7,648 bases of DNA from Clostridia bacterium (GCA_017549665.1 JAFYUD010000134.1:1-7648); one strand, 5' to 3'; positions 1 to 7,646 are shown, counted from the stretch's first letter. Numbers and translations are program-made. Notes: a model not told the origin generated them from the letters alone.

Positions 1-1058
1 ATGATACCTGAATGGAACAGCTCTGTCTCAAGGAAGATCTGTCCGTCAGTGATAGAAATAACATTAGTGGGGATATAAGCGGAAACGTCACCCGCCTGAG
101 TTTCAATGATAGGCAGAGCTGTGATAGAGCCGCCGCCGTATTCCTTTGCCACGCAGGCTGCTCTTTCAAGCAGTCTTGAGTGAAGGTAGAAAACGTCACC
201 GGGATATGCTTCACGTCCGGGAGGACGACGGATAAGAAGTGACAATGCACGGTATGCAACAGCGTGCTTACTCAGATCGTCATAAACAATAAGAACATCC
301 TTACCCTGCTCACGGAAATATTCAGCCATTGCGCATCCGCTGTAAGGAGCGATATACTGCAAGGGCGCACTTTCAGAAGCACTTGCGGAAACGATGATAG
401 TATATTCCATTGCTCCGTTACGGATAAACTCACCTGCAAGCTGTGCTACTGATGTGCTTTTCTGTCCGATTGCAACATAGATACAGATAACGCCTGTATT
501 TTTCTGATTAATAATTGTATCAACAGCGATTTCAGTTTTACCTGTCTGTCTGTCACCGATGATAAGCTCTCGCTGACCTCTGCCGATGGGAATCATACTG
601 TCAATAGCTTTGATACCGGTCTGAAGGGGAACATTAACGCTTTCACGTTCAATAATTCCGGGAGCCTCAGACTCAATGGGGCGTGTTGCGCTGTACTCAA
701 TGGGGCCTTTTCCGTCGATAGGCTCACCAAGAGCATTTACAACTCTGCCTAAAAGCTTTTCACCCACAGGAACAGAGAGAACCTTACCTGTTCTGCGGAC
801 TGTTGTGCCTTCGCAGATATTGTCTTTATCTGAAAGAATTGCTACAGAAACTGTTTCTTCCTCAAGATTCTGTGCAACACCGAAACTGCCGTCTTCAAAT
901 TCAAGAAGCTCATTTGCCATGCAGTTACGCAAACCATAAACACGGGCAATGCCGTCACCGACAAGAATAACCTTACCGGTTTCAGTCATATCAATCTTTG
1001 CTTTATAATTTCTGATCTGACTTTTAATAATATTACTGATTTCTTCCGGCCTGTTCAT
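1..1058 (-). CDS. atpA: F-type ATP synthase alpha subunit, partial (C-terminus outside window)
   Basis: Alpha subunit of the F1 head, which with beta forms the alternating hexamer that makes or hydrolyses ATP; alpha sites bind nucleotide but are non-catalytic. The first 352 codons are present, of about 500 usual for the family; the rest lies beyond position 1. Visible in order: N-terminal beta-barrel (about residues 25-95), Walker A GDRQTGKT at 168-175, the [12 protein letters not shown] segment, Walker B strand DVLIVYDD at 254-261, and the conserved [17 protein letters not shown] segment at the edge. The arginine finger expected shortly after would fall outside. The ATG at 1058 is preceded by AAGGATGTGAT, one mismatch from the ideal SD, ending 6 nt upstream. 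The start overlaps the atpH stop as ATGA, a translational-coupling arrangement. No frameshift or stop is seen in the visible part. Confidence 0.98.
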   Translation of the reverse strand, partial: MNRPEEISNIIKSQIRNYKAKIDMTETGKVILVGDGIARVYGLRNCMANELLEFEDGSFGVAQNLEEETVSVAILSDKDNICEGTTVRRTGKVLSVPVGEKLLGRVVNALGEPIDGKGPIEYSATRPIESEAPGIIERESVNVPLQTGIKAIDSMIPIGRGQRELIIGDRQTGKTEIAVDTIINQKNTGVICIYVAIGQKSTSVAQLAGEFIRNGAMEYTIIVSASASESAPLQYIAPYSGCAMAEYFREQGKDVLIVYDDLSKHAVAYRALSLLIRRPPGREAYPGDVFYLHSRLLERAACVAKEYGGGSITALPIIETQAGDVSAYIPTNVISITDGQIFLETELFHSGI

Positions 1059-1585
1059 CCCGTAATCACATCCTTTACTTCTTCAAGGCGGTGTTTAATA
1101 CTGCCGTCGAAGGTTTTTCCGTCAACTTCGATTTTGATACCGCCTATCAGAGACTTGTCAATAATATACTCAGCCTCCACGGTTTTCTTCGTAAGCTTTC
1201 CGAGTTTTTCGCAGATATTTTTCTTCTGCTCATCATTAAGAGGCACAGCTGAATAAATACGGGCAGCAGTTCTGTCCGACAGTGCCATGGATAATTTTAT
1301 AAATTCATCAATACAGCCAAAAATTGTACCGAATCTGCCATTCTCGCAAAGAACCTTGAGAAACGAAACCACATTTTCGGGAATATTTCCCTCGAATGCG
1401 CCGTCAATTGCTTCAATGCGTTCATTCAGCGGAATTACAGGAGATGCCAGAAATTCGATATACTCTGCATTCTCACCGATAACCTGCTTTACAAGCTCAA
1501 GTGCGGACACATATTCTGCAGCCTGATTATCCTCTGCGGCAATCATAAACAGCGCTTCGGCATACTCACGTTCAGTCTGAATCAT
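1055..1585 (-). CDS. atpH: F-type ATP synthase delta subunit
   Basis: Delta (OSCP family) subunit, the stator link that ties the b-subunit stalk to the top of the alpha3beta3 head. With the start used here the product is 176 residues, the usual family length. The N-terminal helical domain begins with the typical YAEALFMIA segment; the C-terminal part carries the family-like [24 protein letters not shown] ending (seen here as two pieces around the IGG turn). A GTG nine bases upstream (1594) would also open the frame, but it lies inside the SD AGGTGA (1591-1596); the ATG at 1585 sits 5 nt after that SD and is preferred. The gene overlaps the end of atpF by 14 bp and its stop overlaps the atpA start by 4 bp, so translation is probably coupled on both sides. 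Confidence 0.96.
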   Translation of the reverse strand: MIQTEREYAEALFMIAAEDNQAAEYVSALELVKQVIGENAEYIEFLASPVIPLNERIEAIDGAFEGNIPENVVSFLKVLCENGRFGTIFGCIDEFIKLSMALSDRTAARIYSAVPLNDEQKKNICEKLGKLTKKTVEAEYIIDKSLIGGIKIEVDGKTFDGSIKHRLEEVKDVITG

Positions 1586-2084
1586 TGCCGTCACCTATAC
1601 TTTCGATAAATGAATCAATGAAGTGCTGATGATCAGCCTCAGAAACTTCTCTTTCAAGCATTTTCTCAGTAAGAAGTGAAGAAACTTCAACGATTTCTTT
1701 TCTGATACTGTCTTCTGCCTTTTTACGCTCAAGCATAGCATCATTCTCTGCCTGACGGACTATGCCGTCTGCTTTTTCTCTTGCTTCGGCAATGATTTCC
1801 TTCTCACGCTCAGAAGCGATATCAACAGCAGATTTGATAACGTTCTCTGCCTCATTTTTTGCTGTCTTAAGCTTTTCTTCGTATGCTTTTCTGTCTGCAT
1901 CTGCCTGCTCTTTTGCTTCACGGGCAGCATCATAATCACCCTGAATGGTGTTCTGACGTGCTTCAAGCATTTTTTTGACAGGCTTGTATAAAAACTTTTT
2001 TACGACCAGAAACAGAATAACCAGATTCGCAAGAGAAGCCAGCATCTGCCATATATTGATCGAGATAACATCTAAACTTTGCAT
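1572..2084 (-). CDS. atpF: F-type ATP synthase b subunit
   Basis: Subunit b of the peripheral stalk, which holds the F1 head still against the turning rotor. The product is 170 residues, normal for the family. A single membrane helix lies at about residues 9-33 (around INIWQMLASLANLVILFLVV), followed by basic residues KKFLYKPVKK. From about 38 to 150 the protein is a long, highly charged Lys/Glu/Ala-rich stretch expected to form the right-handed coiled-coil dimer; the C-terminal part contacts delta. The ATG at 2084 has an SD (GGAG, 2094-2097) 9 nt upstream. The gene follows atpE by 28 bp and overlaps atpH by 14 bp. Only one b gene is seen here, so a homodimer is expected rather than a b/b' pair. 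Confidence 0.97.
   Translation of the reverse strand: MQSLDVISINIWQMLASLANLVILFLVVKKFLYKPVKKMLEARQNTIQGDYDAAREAKEQADADRKAYEEKLKTAKNEAENVIKSAVDIASEREKEIIAEAREKADGIVRQAENDAMLERKKAEDSIRKEIVEVSSLLTEKMLEREVSEADHQHFIDSFIESIGDGNDSD
1591..1596 (-). promoter_or_regulatory. Ribosome binding site deciding the atpH start
   Basis: AGGTGA on the minus strand, 5 nt before the ATG at 1585. It covers part of the alternative GTG codon at 1594, and nothing SD-like precedes that GTG, so the ATG is the better start. The site lies inside the last codons of atpF. Confidence 0.75.
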
Positions 2085-2098
2085 AAGTTTTCACTCCG

Positions 2099-2111
2099 TT
2101 ATTCGGAATAA
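2099..2111. repeat. Small palindrome between atpE and atpF
   Basis: TTATTCGGAATAA is a perfect 6+6 palindrome around one central base. It fills most of the 28 bp gap between the atpE stop and the atpF start, directly before the atpF SD. As RNA the hairpin would be weak (mostly A-U pairs), so a role in mRNA processing or in separating the high atpE expression from atpF is only a possibility. Confidence 0.4.
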
Positions 2112-2112
2112 A

Positions 2113-3313
<1,201 letters not shown>

Positions 3314-3319
3314 ATCTTA

Positions 3320-3706
3320 TCACCCCTTCTTCTTTATAAAAATTGCTCTGAGAGCAACAGCTATTCTCGGGAAAAGAAACGGAACAACAACTGCAATCGT
3401 GTGGAATACCGGCACGAGATAGCCGACTACCGCAACACCGAACAATGCAAGCATACGCAGAGTCTGTGACAGCTTCATCATATTCTTTGCCTGTTTTTCC
3501 TCTTTACCAAGTGCATTCTGTACTGTGATGCCCATTGCAAAGAAGTTTCCCGCCGCTGCAGCTGCGCCTAAAAGATTTCCGAGAAGTACAGTATAATCCC
3601 ATTTTCCGATTATAAGAAAAACTGCCTGCATAAACACACTGAGCACCAGTGTAAACAATGCGACATAGGCAGATTCTTTCAAAACTGTGGAATCTATCTT
3701 CTTCAT
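3320..3706 (-). CDS. atpI: ATP synthase subunit I (AtpI-like membrane protein)
   Basis: Small membrane protein at the head of the ATP synthase operon. In other bacteria AtpI assists c-ring assembly or stability and is not part of the final enzyme; that role is taken from the family, not seen here. The product is 128 residues with four hydrophobic segments (about 13-33, 39-63, 83-100, 103-122), a charged cytoplasmic-type loop GKEEKQAK at 67-74 between the second and third, and a basic tail (IKKKG). The frame is open upstream to 3748, but the ATG at 3706 is chosen because it follows an AAGG SD (3717-3720) and the likely transcription start is near 3732, downstream of the longer start. Family assignment rests on topology, size and position more than on a signature motif. 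Its stop codon lies 6 bp before the atpB start. Confidence 0.8.
   Translation of the reverse strand: MKKIDSTVLKESAYVALFTLVLSVFMQAVFLIIGKWDYTVLLGNLLGAAAAAGNFFAMGITVQNALGKEEKQAKNMMKLSQTLRMLALFGVAVVGYLVPVFHTIAVVVPFLFPRIAVALRAIFIKKKG
3321..3326 (-). promoter_or_regulatory. Ribosome binding site for the TTG start of atpB
   Basis: GGGGTG (within AAGGGGTGAT, close to the ideal SD) ends 7 nt before the TTG at 3313. It supports this rare start codon. The site is embedded in the final codons and stop of atpI, so ribosomes finishing atpI would be placed to start atpB. Confidence 0.75.
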
Positions 3707-3738
3707 TAAAAACCGACCTTCAAAAAAATATATGCTAT

Positions 3739-3767
3739 ATTGTAACACAGTTTTTCTGATTTAGCAA
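3739..3767 (-). promoter_or_regulatory. Promoter of the ATP synthase operon
   Basis: On the minus strand, -35 TTGCTA (3762-3767) and -10 TACAAT (3739-3744) are 17 bp apart, with a TGT extension (TG at 3746-3747) directly before the -10. Transcription should start near 3732, giving a leader of about 26 nt before atpI. No other promoter-like site is evident between the operon genes, so this probably drives the whole set. Confidence 0.65.
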
Positions 3768-3830
3768 TCACTATTTATATATTTCATACAAATATTTCAA
3801 TTATTTACAAAGAAGATTGTTTAAAAAATA

Positions 3831-3859
3831 TTGCATTTTATTCTGAAATGCTTTACAAT
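3831..3859 (+). promoter_or_regulatory. Promoter of the DUF2804 gene
   Basis: -10 TACAAT (3854-3859) with a poor -35, TTGCAT (3831-3836), 17 bp upstream. The predicted start near 3866 gives a short leader of about 26 nt that includes the SD GGAGGA (3880-3885). Between this and the atp promoter lies an AT-rich stretch (3768-3830) with A- and T-runs that could serve as an UP element; no operator-like repeat is clear in it. Confidence 0.5.
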
Positions 3860-3891
3860 GGAAACGGACTATATTTTCCGGAGGAATTATA

Positions 3892-4992
3892 ATGACTAAC
3901 GAAACACCACGTACCTACGTCCCCTTCAAGGACTGGAAAGAAAAATCAAAACAGACAGAATATACACAGTCAACTCCCCTTCTCAATCCCGACGGCACAC
4001 TCAATGCAAAGGGTTGGGCAAGACACAATGTGTTTGAATACAACAGAGATTACGTAAAAACAGGAATCATGAGCCGTAAGGAATGGGATTTCTATCAGGT
4101 TGCAGACGGAAATTACATGGTACAGCTCAGTTTTGCAAACATCACTCTCGGCGGTTATGTTGCAGCAAAGCTTATTGACCTTAAGGCAGGAAAAACTGTT
4201 GTTGACGCAACTCAGCTGTTCCTTTTCAGCAAGAACACACACGTACCCCCTGCAAAGGGTGATGTACCCAACCGTTTCAAAGAAAAAATCGGCAAGGCTG
4301 AATTTGATTTCGATACAAAAGAGACATCAAGAACACTCCGGTTCAGAATGCCTGTCAAGGACAAGATGGTTGAGTGTAAATTCAATATGGACATTATGCC
4401 CGGACTTGAAAATATCACAACCGTTCTTCCCTTTGACGGTGACAACACAAAGTATTTTATGACCACAAAGCAGAACTGTATGCCCTGTGAAGGCACTTTC
4501 ACATACGGTGATGACAAATATGAATTCACAAAGGATACTGCATTCTGCGCTCTCGACTGGGGTCGTGTCAATACTCCCCACGAAATGGTATGGTACTGGG
4601 GCAACGGCTCACAGTACATCACCGATGAAAAAGGCGAAAAGCATCTCTTCGGCTTTGAAATCACATGGGCAATCGGCAACGAAAGCAACGCAACAGAAAC
4701 CTGCCTCTTCTTTGACGGAAAGGCACACAAATTCGGCGCTGTTGATGTTGAAGTATTCCCCAAGCCTGATAAATTCATGCAGCCGTGGAAATTTATTTCC
4801 GAAGACGGCAGATTCAATCTTACAATGACTCCCACATTCGATCATCATTCAGATATGAATCTCGGTGTTGCAAGAATGCACACCCATCAGGTACACGGCA
4901 TGTGGAACGGCGATGTCACACTGGATGACGGCACAAAGCTTGAAATCAAAGACATGTACGCATTCTGCGAATACGTAGAAAACAAATGGTAA
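3892..4992 (+). CDS. DUF2804 family protein, function unknown
   Basis: A 366-residue protein that I place in the DUF2804 family. The signs are the N-terminal LLNPDGTLNAKGWAR segment (30-44), KEWDFYQV (63-70), the central DWGR (222-225) followed by WYWGNGS (234-240), and the C-terminal DDGTKLEIKD and YVENKW ending. All the usual blocks from N- to C-terminus are present, so the gene looks intact. The family has no established reaction; a lipocalin-like beta fold related to AttH/CrtC/Svf1-type proteins is possible from memory and is not demonstrated here. No signal peptide or membrane helix is seen, so it is probably cytoplasmic. The ATG has SD GGAGGA 6 nt upstream. It is divergent from the ATP synthase operon, has its own promoter and terminator, and appears to be a single-gene unit. 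Conserved Asp, Trp and several His residues (HH at 315-316 region, MHTHQVH) could be a site of interest. Confidence 0.82.
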   Translation: MTNETPRTYVPFKDWKEKSKQTEYTQSTPLLNPDGTLNAKGWARHNVFEYNRDYVKTGIMSRKEWDFYQVADGNYMVQLSFANITLGGYVAAKLIDLKAGKTVVDATQLFLFSKNTHVPPAKGDVPNRFKEKIGKAEFDFDTKETSRTLRFRMPVKDKMVECKFNMDIMPGLENITTVLPFDGDNTKYFMTTKQNCMPCEGTFTYGDDKYEFTKDTAFCALDWGRVNTPHEMVWYWGNGSQYITDEKGEKHLFGFEITWAIGNESNATETCLFFDGKAHKFGAVDVEVFPKPDKFMQPWKFISEDGRFNLTMTPTFDHHSDMNLGVARMHTHQVHGMWNGDVTLDDGTKLEIKDMYAFCEYVENKW

Positions 4993-4998
4993 AAAATT

Positions 4999-5036
4999 AA
5001 GGGGTGAATTTACTTCACCCCTTTTATTATTTTATT
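4999..5036. terminator. Bidirectional rho-independent terminator
   Basis: A perfect 10 bp stem (4999-5008 paired with 5014-5023, core GGGGTGAA/TTCACCCC) with a 5-base loop TTTAC. On the plus strand it is followed by TTTATTATTTTATT, ending the DUF2804 transcript. On the minus strand it is followed by AATTTTTTA, ending the dockerin gene, whose stop is 9 bp away from the stem. One hairpin therefore serves both convergent genes. Confidence 0.92.
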
Positions 5037-5730
5037 CGAGACCTGCAGCGATACGCAGTATTGTTCTTGCCTCTGAAGCGTGAATTTCACCGTCTGAATT
5101 CATATCAGCTCTCATGAATTCCTCAAGGCTGACAGTTGCAAGACCTGCTGCGACACGAAGTGCTATTCTTGCATCAGATGCAGTAACCTTTCCGTCACCG
5201 TTGACATCACCTCTGCGGAAGCCGTTGTCATCTCTGTCTCCGCCGGGATTTATATCCGAATCAGAATCCTTACCGTCAATAACCTTGACATCTGCAACAG
5301 AGCGGATAAATGTACCTGCCATATTTGTAACCTTAAGAGAAGGATATATATCAGGCTTTGAATACTCAAATGTCAGCACATACATTTTAAGTGCATCATC
5401 TTCATTTTCTTCATTGAAAAGGTATGAGAAATATACCTCACCGCCGATATCATTTACGAAAGTACCGTCAAAATCAGCAAGTATCTTTGCATCAACAAGC
5501 TTAAGGGCAGATGTATCATAATACAGTGTGAAGTCACCGTTTGTCATACCCTGCATATCTCTTGCATAAATTACGTAATCATACAGCTTGTCATTGCGGA
5601 TTTTTACAACAGGATTGATTCCCGGAGACATATTGATTCCGTCAACGGGACCTCTGTAATCTGCAAAAGAAATTACTGAAACAGAAAACAGCATTATAAA
5701 AACAAGACAAACTGAAATAATTTTTTTCAT
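5032..5730 (-). CDS. Secreted cohesin-like/dockerin type I protein
   Basis: A 232-residue exported protein. Residues 1-23 are a signal peptide (MKK, hydrophobic core, cleavage likely after SFA). Residues about 40-150 form a beta-rich domain with the cohesin/CBM-like pattern FTLYYDTSALKLVDAKI then an alternating strand LKMYVLTFEY. An Asp/Ser/Gly-rich linker (152-171) leads to a C-terminal dockerin with two Ca2+-loop repeats: GDVNGDGKVTASDAR (174-188) and ADMNSDGEIHASEAR (208-222), each followed by a helix ending in AAGL. Calcium ligands Asp/Asn/Asp and the position-12 Asp or Glu are all kept. Dockerins bind cohesins on scaffold proteins or the cell surface. The frame is open upstream to 5874, but that extension covers the promoter; the ATG at 5730 has SD AGGGG 9 nt before it. 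No enzyme domain is present, so an adaptor or binding role is inferred. Confidence 0.88.
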   Translation of the reverse strand: MKKIISVCLVFIMLFSVSVISFADYRGPVDGINMSPGINPVVKIRNDKLYDYVIYARDMQGMTNGDFTLYYDTSALKLVDAKILADFDGTFVNDIGGEVYFSYLFNEENEDDALKMYVLTFEYSKPDIYPSLKVTNMAGTFIRSVADVKVIDGKDSDSDINPGGDRDDNGFRRGDVNGDGKVTASDARIALRVAAGLATVSLEEFMRADMNSDGEIHASEARTILRIAAGLE

Positions 5731-5751
5731 AACGGTCAACCCCTTTTTTAT

Positions 5752-5780
5752 ATAGTAGCAAATAATCACGACTTTGTCAA
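5752..5780 (-). promoter_or_regulatory. Promoter of the dockerin protein gene
   Basis: Minus strand: perfect -35 TTGACA (5775-5780), 17 bp spacer, -10 TACTAT (5752-5757) with TGC directly before it (extended -10). Start expected near 5745, giving a leader of about 15 nt that carries the SD. Confidence 0.72.
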
Positions 5781-5786
5781 ATGGTA

Positions 5787-5816
5787 TTGAAATGAACATA
5801 CAATATATGGTAAAAT
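5787..5816 (+). promoter_or_regulatory. Promoter of the GH5 gene
   Basis: Plus strand: -35 TTGAAA (5787-5792), 18 bp spacer, -10 TAAAAT (5811-5816) preceded by TGG (extended -10). Start expected near 5823, about 26 nt before the ATG at 5849. Its -35 lies only 6 bp from the -35 of the opposing promoter. Confidence 0.68.
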
Positions 5817-5848
5817 AAAAAGGATAATAAACGCCGGGAGTGATTTTC

Positions 5849-7354
5849 ATGGATAAAATCCGTACACAAGGCATGTCACTTGTTGACGAATACGGAAGAG
5901 AAAGAATTTTCTACGGTATCAATGTCTGCGACAAGGGACATTATTCACCTGACGAAGATAAACGTGATTACTGCTATAAATGGAATGAAGATATGCTCGC
6001 TTCTTTCAGAAAGCAAGGTTACAATCTTATCAGACTCGGCATCACATGGGATGCTGTTGAGCCTGAAAGAGGCAAATATAACGAAGAGTATATCGATGCT
6101 GTAAAAGGCATGCTCGATATGTGTCACAAATACGGTATCTATGCATATATTGATATGCACCAGGACTTATATTCAGGCTGGGGTGACGGCCCCGGTGACG
6201 GTGCTCCTGCATGGGCATGCCACACAGACGGACACAAGTACAAGAATCCTAAATTCGTCTGGGCTGAAAGCTATTTTATCAGCAAGGCTACACACAGAGC
6301 ATTTGATAATTTCTGGGAAAATAAATACAATGTACAGGACGATTACAGAAAAATGTGGGTACATGTGGCTGAAAAGCTTGACGGACATCCTGCACTTTTC
6401 GGCTACGACCTTATGAATGAGCCTTTCATGGGTACAGACGGCGGAAAAATATTCAGAAAGGTTATCGCATCTGTTATCTCAACATCACTTACAGACAAGC
6501 GCATAAGCAAGATTCAGCTTATAAAGGATGCTTTCACTAAAGGTGATATCATTCACGTGCTTGATCAGTATACAGGCGAAATTTTCCACAAGATTGTCAA
6601 CAAGACTGCACCTCTTGTAAACAAGTTTGATATCGGCAGATATATGCCTTTCCTTGACAAGACTTCCGCAGCAGTCAGAAAGGTTTCAAAAGACCCCATC
6701 ATCTTTATGGAAAACAGTTATTTTTCCAACATGGGTATAAAATGCGCAATCAGACCTATTGAAATCGACGGCAAAAAGGCAGAAAATCAGCTTTTCGCTC
6801 CTCATGCTTACGACCTTATGGTTGATACACCTGCATATAAGTATGCAAACAATTCCAGGGTAAAGTCAATCTTTGACCAGAGAAAAAAGGAGCAGCATGA
6901 AAGCCTTAAGATTCCTGTGCTTGTAGGCGAATGGGGCGGCTACTCAGAGGGTACTGAATGGTTACCTCATATTGAATTCCTTCTTGAGCTTTTTGACAGC
7001 AACAAGTGGAGCAACACATACTGGGCATATTTTGACGGACTTATCGGCTCACCCATGTGGGAAGTGCTCAACAAACCTTATCCCAGAGCTGTCACAGGTA
7101 AGATTGAAAGCTACAGATTTGACAGAGATGCAAACACATTCACGCTTTCCTACATTCAGGACAAGGATTATGATATGCCGACAGAAATCTTTGCACACAA
7201 AGAGATTGAAAGCATTGAGACCACAGGCAAATATGAAATCGAAGAAACCGAAGACGGTGCTTATATCGTAAAGCTTACCACTGAAAAAGGTGTAAACGAT
7301 ATCACAATCAGATTCAAGGGCGAAGGTTTCAGCTACACAGCAAACAAGAAATAA
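5849..7354 (+). CDS. GH5 glycoside hydrolase, endoglycosylceramidase-like
   Basis: A 501-residue retaining glycosidase of family GH5. Residues about 15-395 form the (beta/alpha)8 barrel: NLIRLGITWDAVEP (59-72), DMHQDLYSGWGDG and GAPAWA (102-123), acid/base Glu191 in GYDLMNEP, APHAYD with His319, and nucleophile Glu361 in GEWGG. A C-terminal beta domain follows (about 405-495), starting YPRAVTG and containing TEIFAHK, like the GH5 C-terminal domain of endoglycosylceramidases. Those enzymes release the glycan from glycosphingolipids; related members cut steryl glucosides, so the substrate is open. No signal peptide or dockerin is present, so it should act in the cytoplasm. The Glu191-Glu361 distance (170) is longer than in Rhodococcus EGCase II (118), owing to a helical insert at about 195-280. 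A GTG at 5840 overlaps the SD GGGAG (5836-5840); the ATG 8 nt after it is used. Confidence 0.88.
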   Translation: MDKIRTQGMSLVDEYGRERIFYGINVCDKGHYSPDEDKRDYCYKWNEDMLASFRKQGYNLIRLGITWDAVEPERGKYNEEYIDAVKGMLDMCHKYGIYAYIDMHQDLYSGWGDGPGDGAPAWACHTDGHKYKNPKFVWAESYFISKATHRAFDNFWENKYNVQDDYRKMWVHVAEKLDGHPALFGYDLMNEPFMGTDGGKIFRKVIASVISTSLTDKRISKIQLIKDAFTKGDIIHVLDQYTGEIFHKIVNKTAPLVNKFDIGRYMPFLDKTSAAVRKVSKDPIIFMENSYFSNMGIKCAIRPIEIDGKKAENQLFAPHAYDLMVDTPAYKYANNSRVKSIFDQRKKEQHESLKIPVLVGEWGGYSEGTEWLPHIEFLLELFDSNKWSNTYWAYFDGLIGSPMWEVLNKPYPRAVTGKIESYRFDRDANTFTLSYIQDKDYDMPTEIFAHKEIESIETTGKYEIEETEDGAYIVKLTTEKGVNDITIRFKGEGFSYTANKK

Positions 7355-7360
7355 GATAAC

Positions 7361-7366
7361 GGGAGG
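7361..7366 (+). promoter_or_regulatory. Orphan SD-like site before the repeat element
   Basis: GGGAGG lies 7 nt after the GH5 stop. No ATG, GTG or TTG follows at a usable distance; instead the inverted-repeat element begins 8 nt later. It may be the remnant ribosome binding site of a gene that now starts beyond position 7648, or a chance match. Confidence 0.4.
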
Positions 7367-7373
7367 TATCTAA

Positions 7374-7399
7374 CGCCGACTACTCATAAGGCAGTATTT
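7374..7399 (+). repeat. Left terminal inverted repeat
   Basis: 26 bp beginning CGCCGACTAC and ending AGTATTT. It matches the reverse complement of 7621-7646 at 24 of 26 positions; the differences are T/C at position 11 and C/A at position 19. Confidence 0.85.
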
Positions 7400-7503
7400 G
7401 TTTCTCAAACAAAATTCCCTGTATTTTTGCCAAAAGCCTCACAAGGCGAAAGCCTTGCTGCATTTTTGGCTTCAATACAAGAAATTTTCAGTTTTTACGA
7501 AAC
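7400..7503. repeat. Hairpin arm 1 of the element
   Basis: Nested inverted repeats from GTTTC (7400-7404) to GAAAC (7499-7503). Inside are an imperfect stem (7411-7428 with 7471-7488), a perfect 7 bp stem GCCAAAA/TTTTGGC (7429-7435 with 7464-7470), and a tip stem CAAGGC/GCCTTG (7442-7447 with 7452-7457) closed by the tetraloop GAAA, a stable GNRA type in RNA. Confidence 0.75.
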
Positions 7504-7512
7504 TGCGAAGCA

Positions 7513-7620
7513 CTTTAAAATATAAATTTTGGATACAAGAAAAGGCAAAACTCCCCGATAATGCTGACGCATATCGGGGAGTTTTAACGCATTATTGTGC
7601 CAAAAGTTCATATTTTAAAG
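7513..7620. repeat. Hairpin arm 2 of the element
   Basis: The outer stem pairs 7513-7532 (CTTTAAAATAT and TTTTGG) with 7600-7620 with about two differences. A looser middle part (7533-7546 with 7586-7599) leads to the strong inner hairpin at 7547-7585. Confidence 0.75.
7547..7585. terminator. Terminator-like inner hairpin of arm 2
   Basis: A perfect 13 bp stem (7547-7559 with 7573-7585) with CTCCCCGAT/ATCGGGGAG core and A4/T4 flanks, extended by ATGC/GCAT around the loop TGAC with one bulged A. The A-run before and T-run after resemble a rho-independent terminator in both directions. It is the first such structure after the GH5 gene, 193 nt past its stop, so it may end that transcript. Confidence 0.6.
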
Positions 7621-7646
7621 AAATACTTCCTTATGGGTAGTCGGCG
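7621..7646 (-). repeat. Right terminal inverted repeat
   Basis: 26 bp ending GTAGTCGGCG, the inverted partner of 7374-7399 (24/26 identical). It abuts the outer stem of arm 2 directly. Two bases (AA) follow before the window ends. Confidence 0.85.

Larger units (their letters stand above)
7374..7646. mobile_element. MITE-like or structured palindromic repeat element
   Basis: A 273 bp non-coding element bounded by 26 bp terminal inverted repeats. Almost all of its interior falls into two long imperfect inverted repeats (7400-7503 and 7513-7620), so one strand folds into a closed outer stem with two hairpin arms, a three-way junction. No transposase is encoded and no reading frame has a plausible start. 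The form fits a miniature inverted-repeat transposable element or an extragenic structured repeat. A target-site duplication cannot be judged because only two bases remain on the right side. It also takes the place where the GH5 terminator would be expected. Confidence 0.65.

Noticed and set aside
3707..3748. Longer atpI start at 3748
   Set aside because: It lies upstream of the predicted transcription start and overlaps the -10 box; the ATG at 3706 has an SD.
3749..3891. Possible leader RNA or riboswitch in the divergent atpI/DUF2804 gap
   Set aside because: Both predicted leaders are only about 26 nt long and the AT-rich middle shows no convincing stem structure.
4212..4835. A 207-codon minus-strand frame opposite the DUF2804 gene
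   Set aside because: It is fully antisense to a gene with strong family motifs, has no ribosome binding site and gives no recognisable protein.
5731..5874. Upstream extension of the dockerin gene to 5874
   Set aside because: It would run through both promoters and into the GH5 start, and would place the signal peptide internally; the ATG at 5730 has an SD and begins a normal signal peptide.
7398..7640. An 80-codon plus-strand reading frame inside the repeat element
   Set aside because: It has a TTG start with no ribosome binding site, lies within the inverted repeats and hairpin arms, and its protein has no recognisable features.
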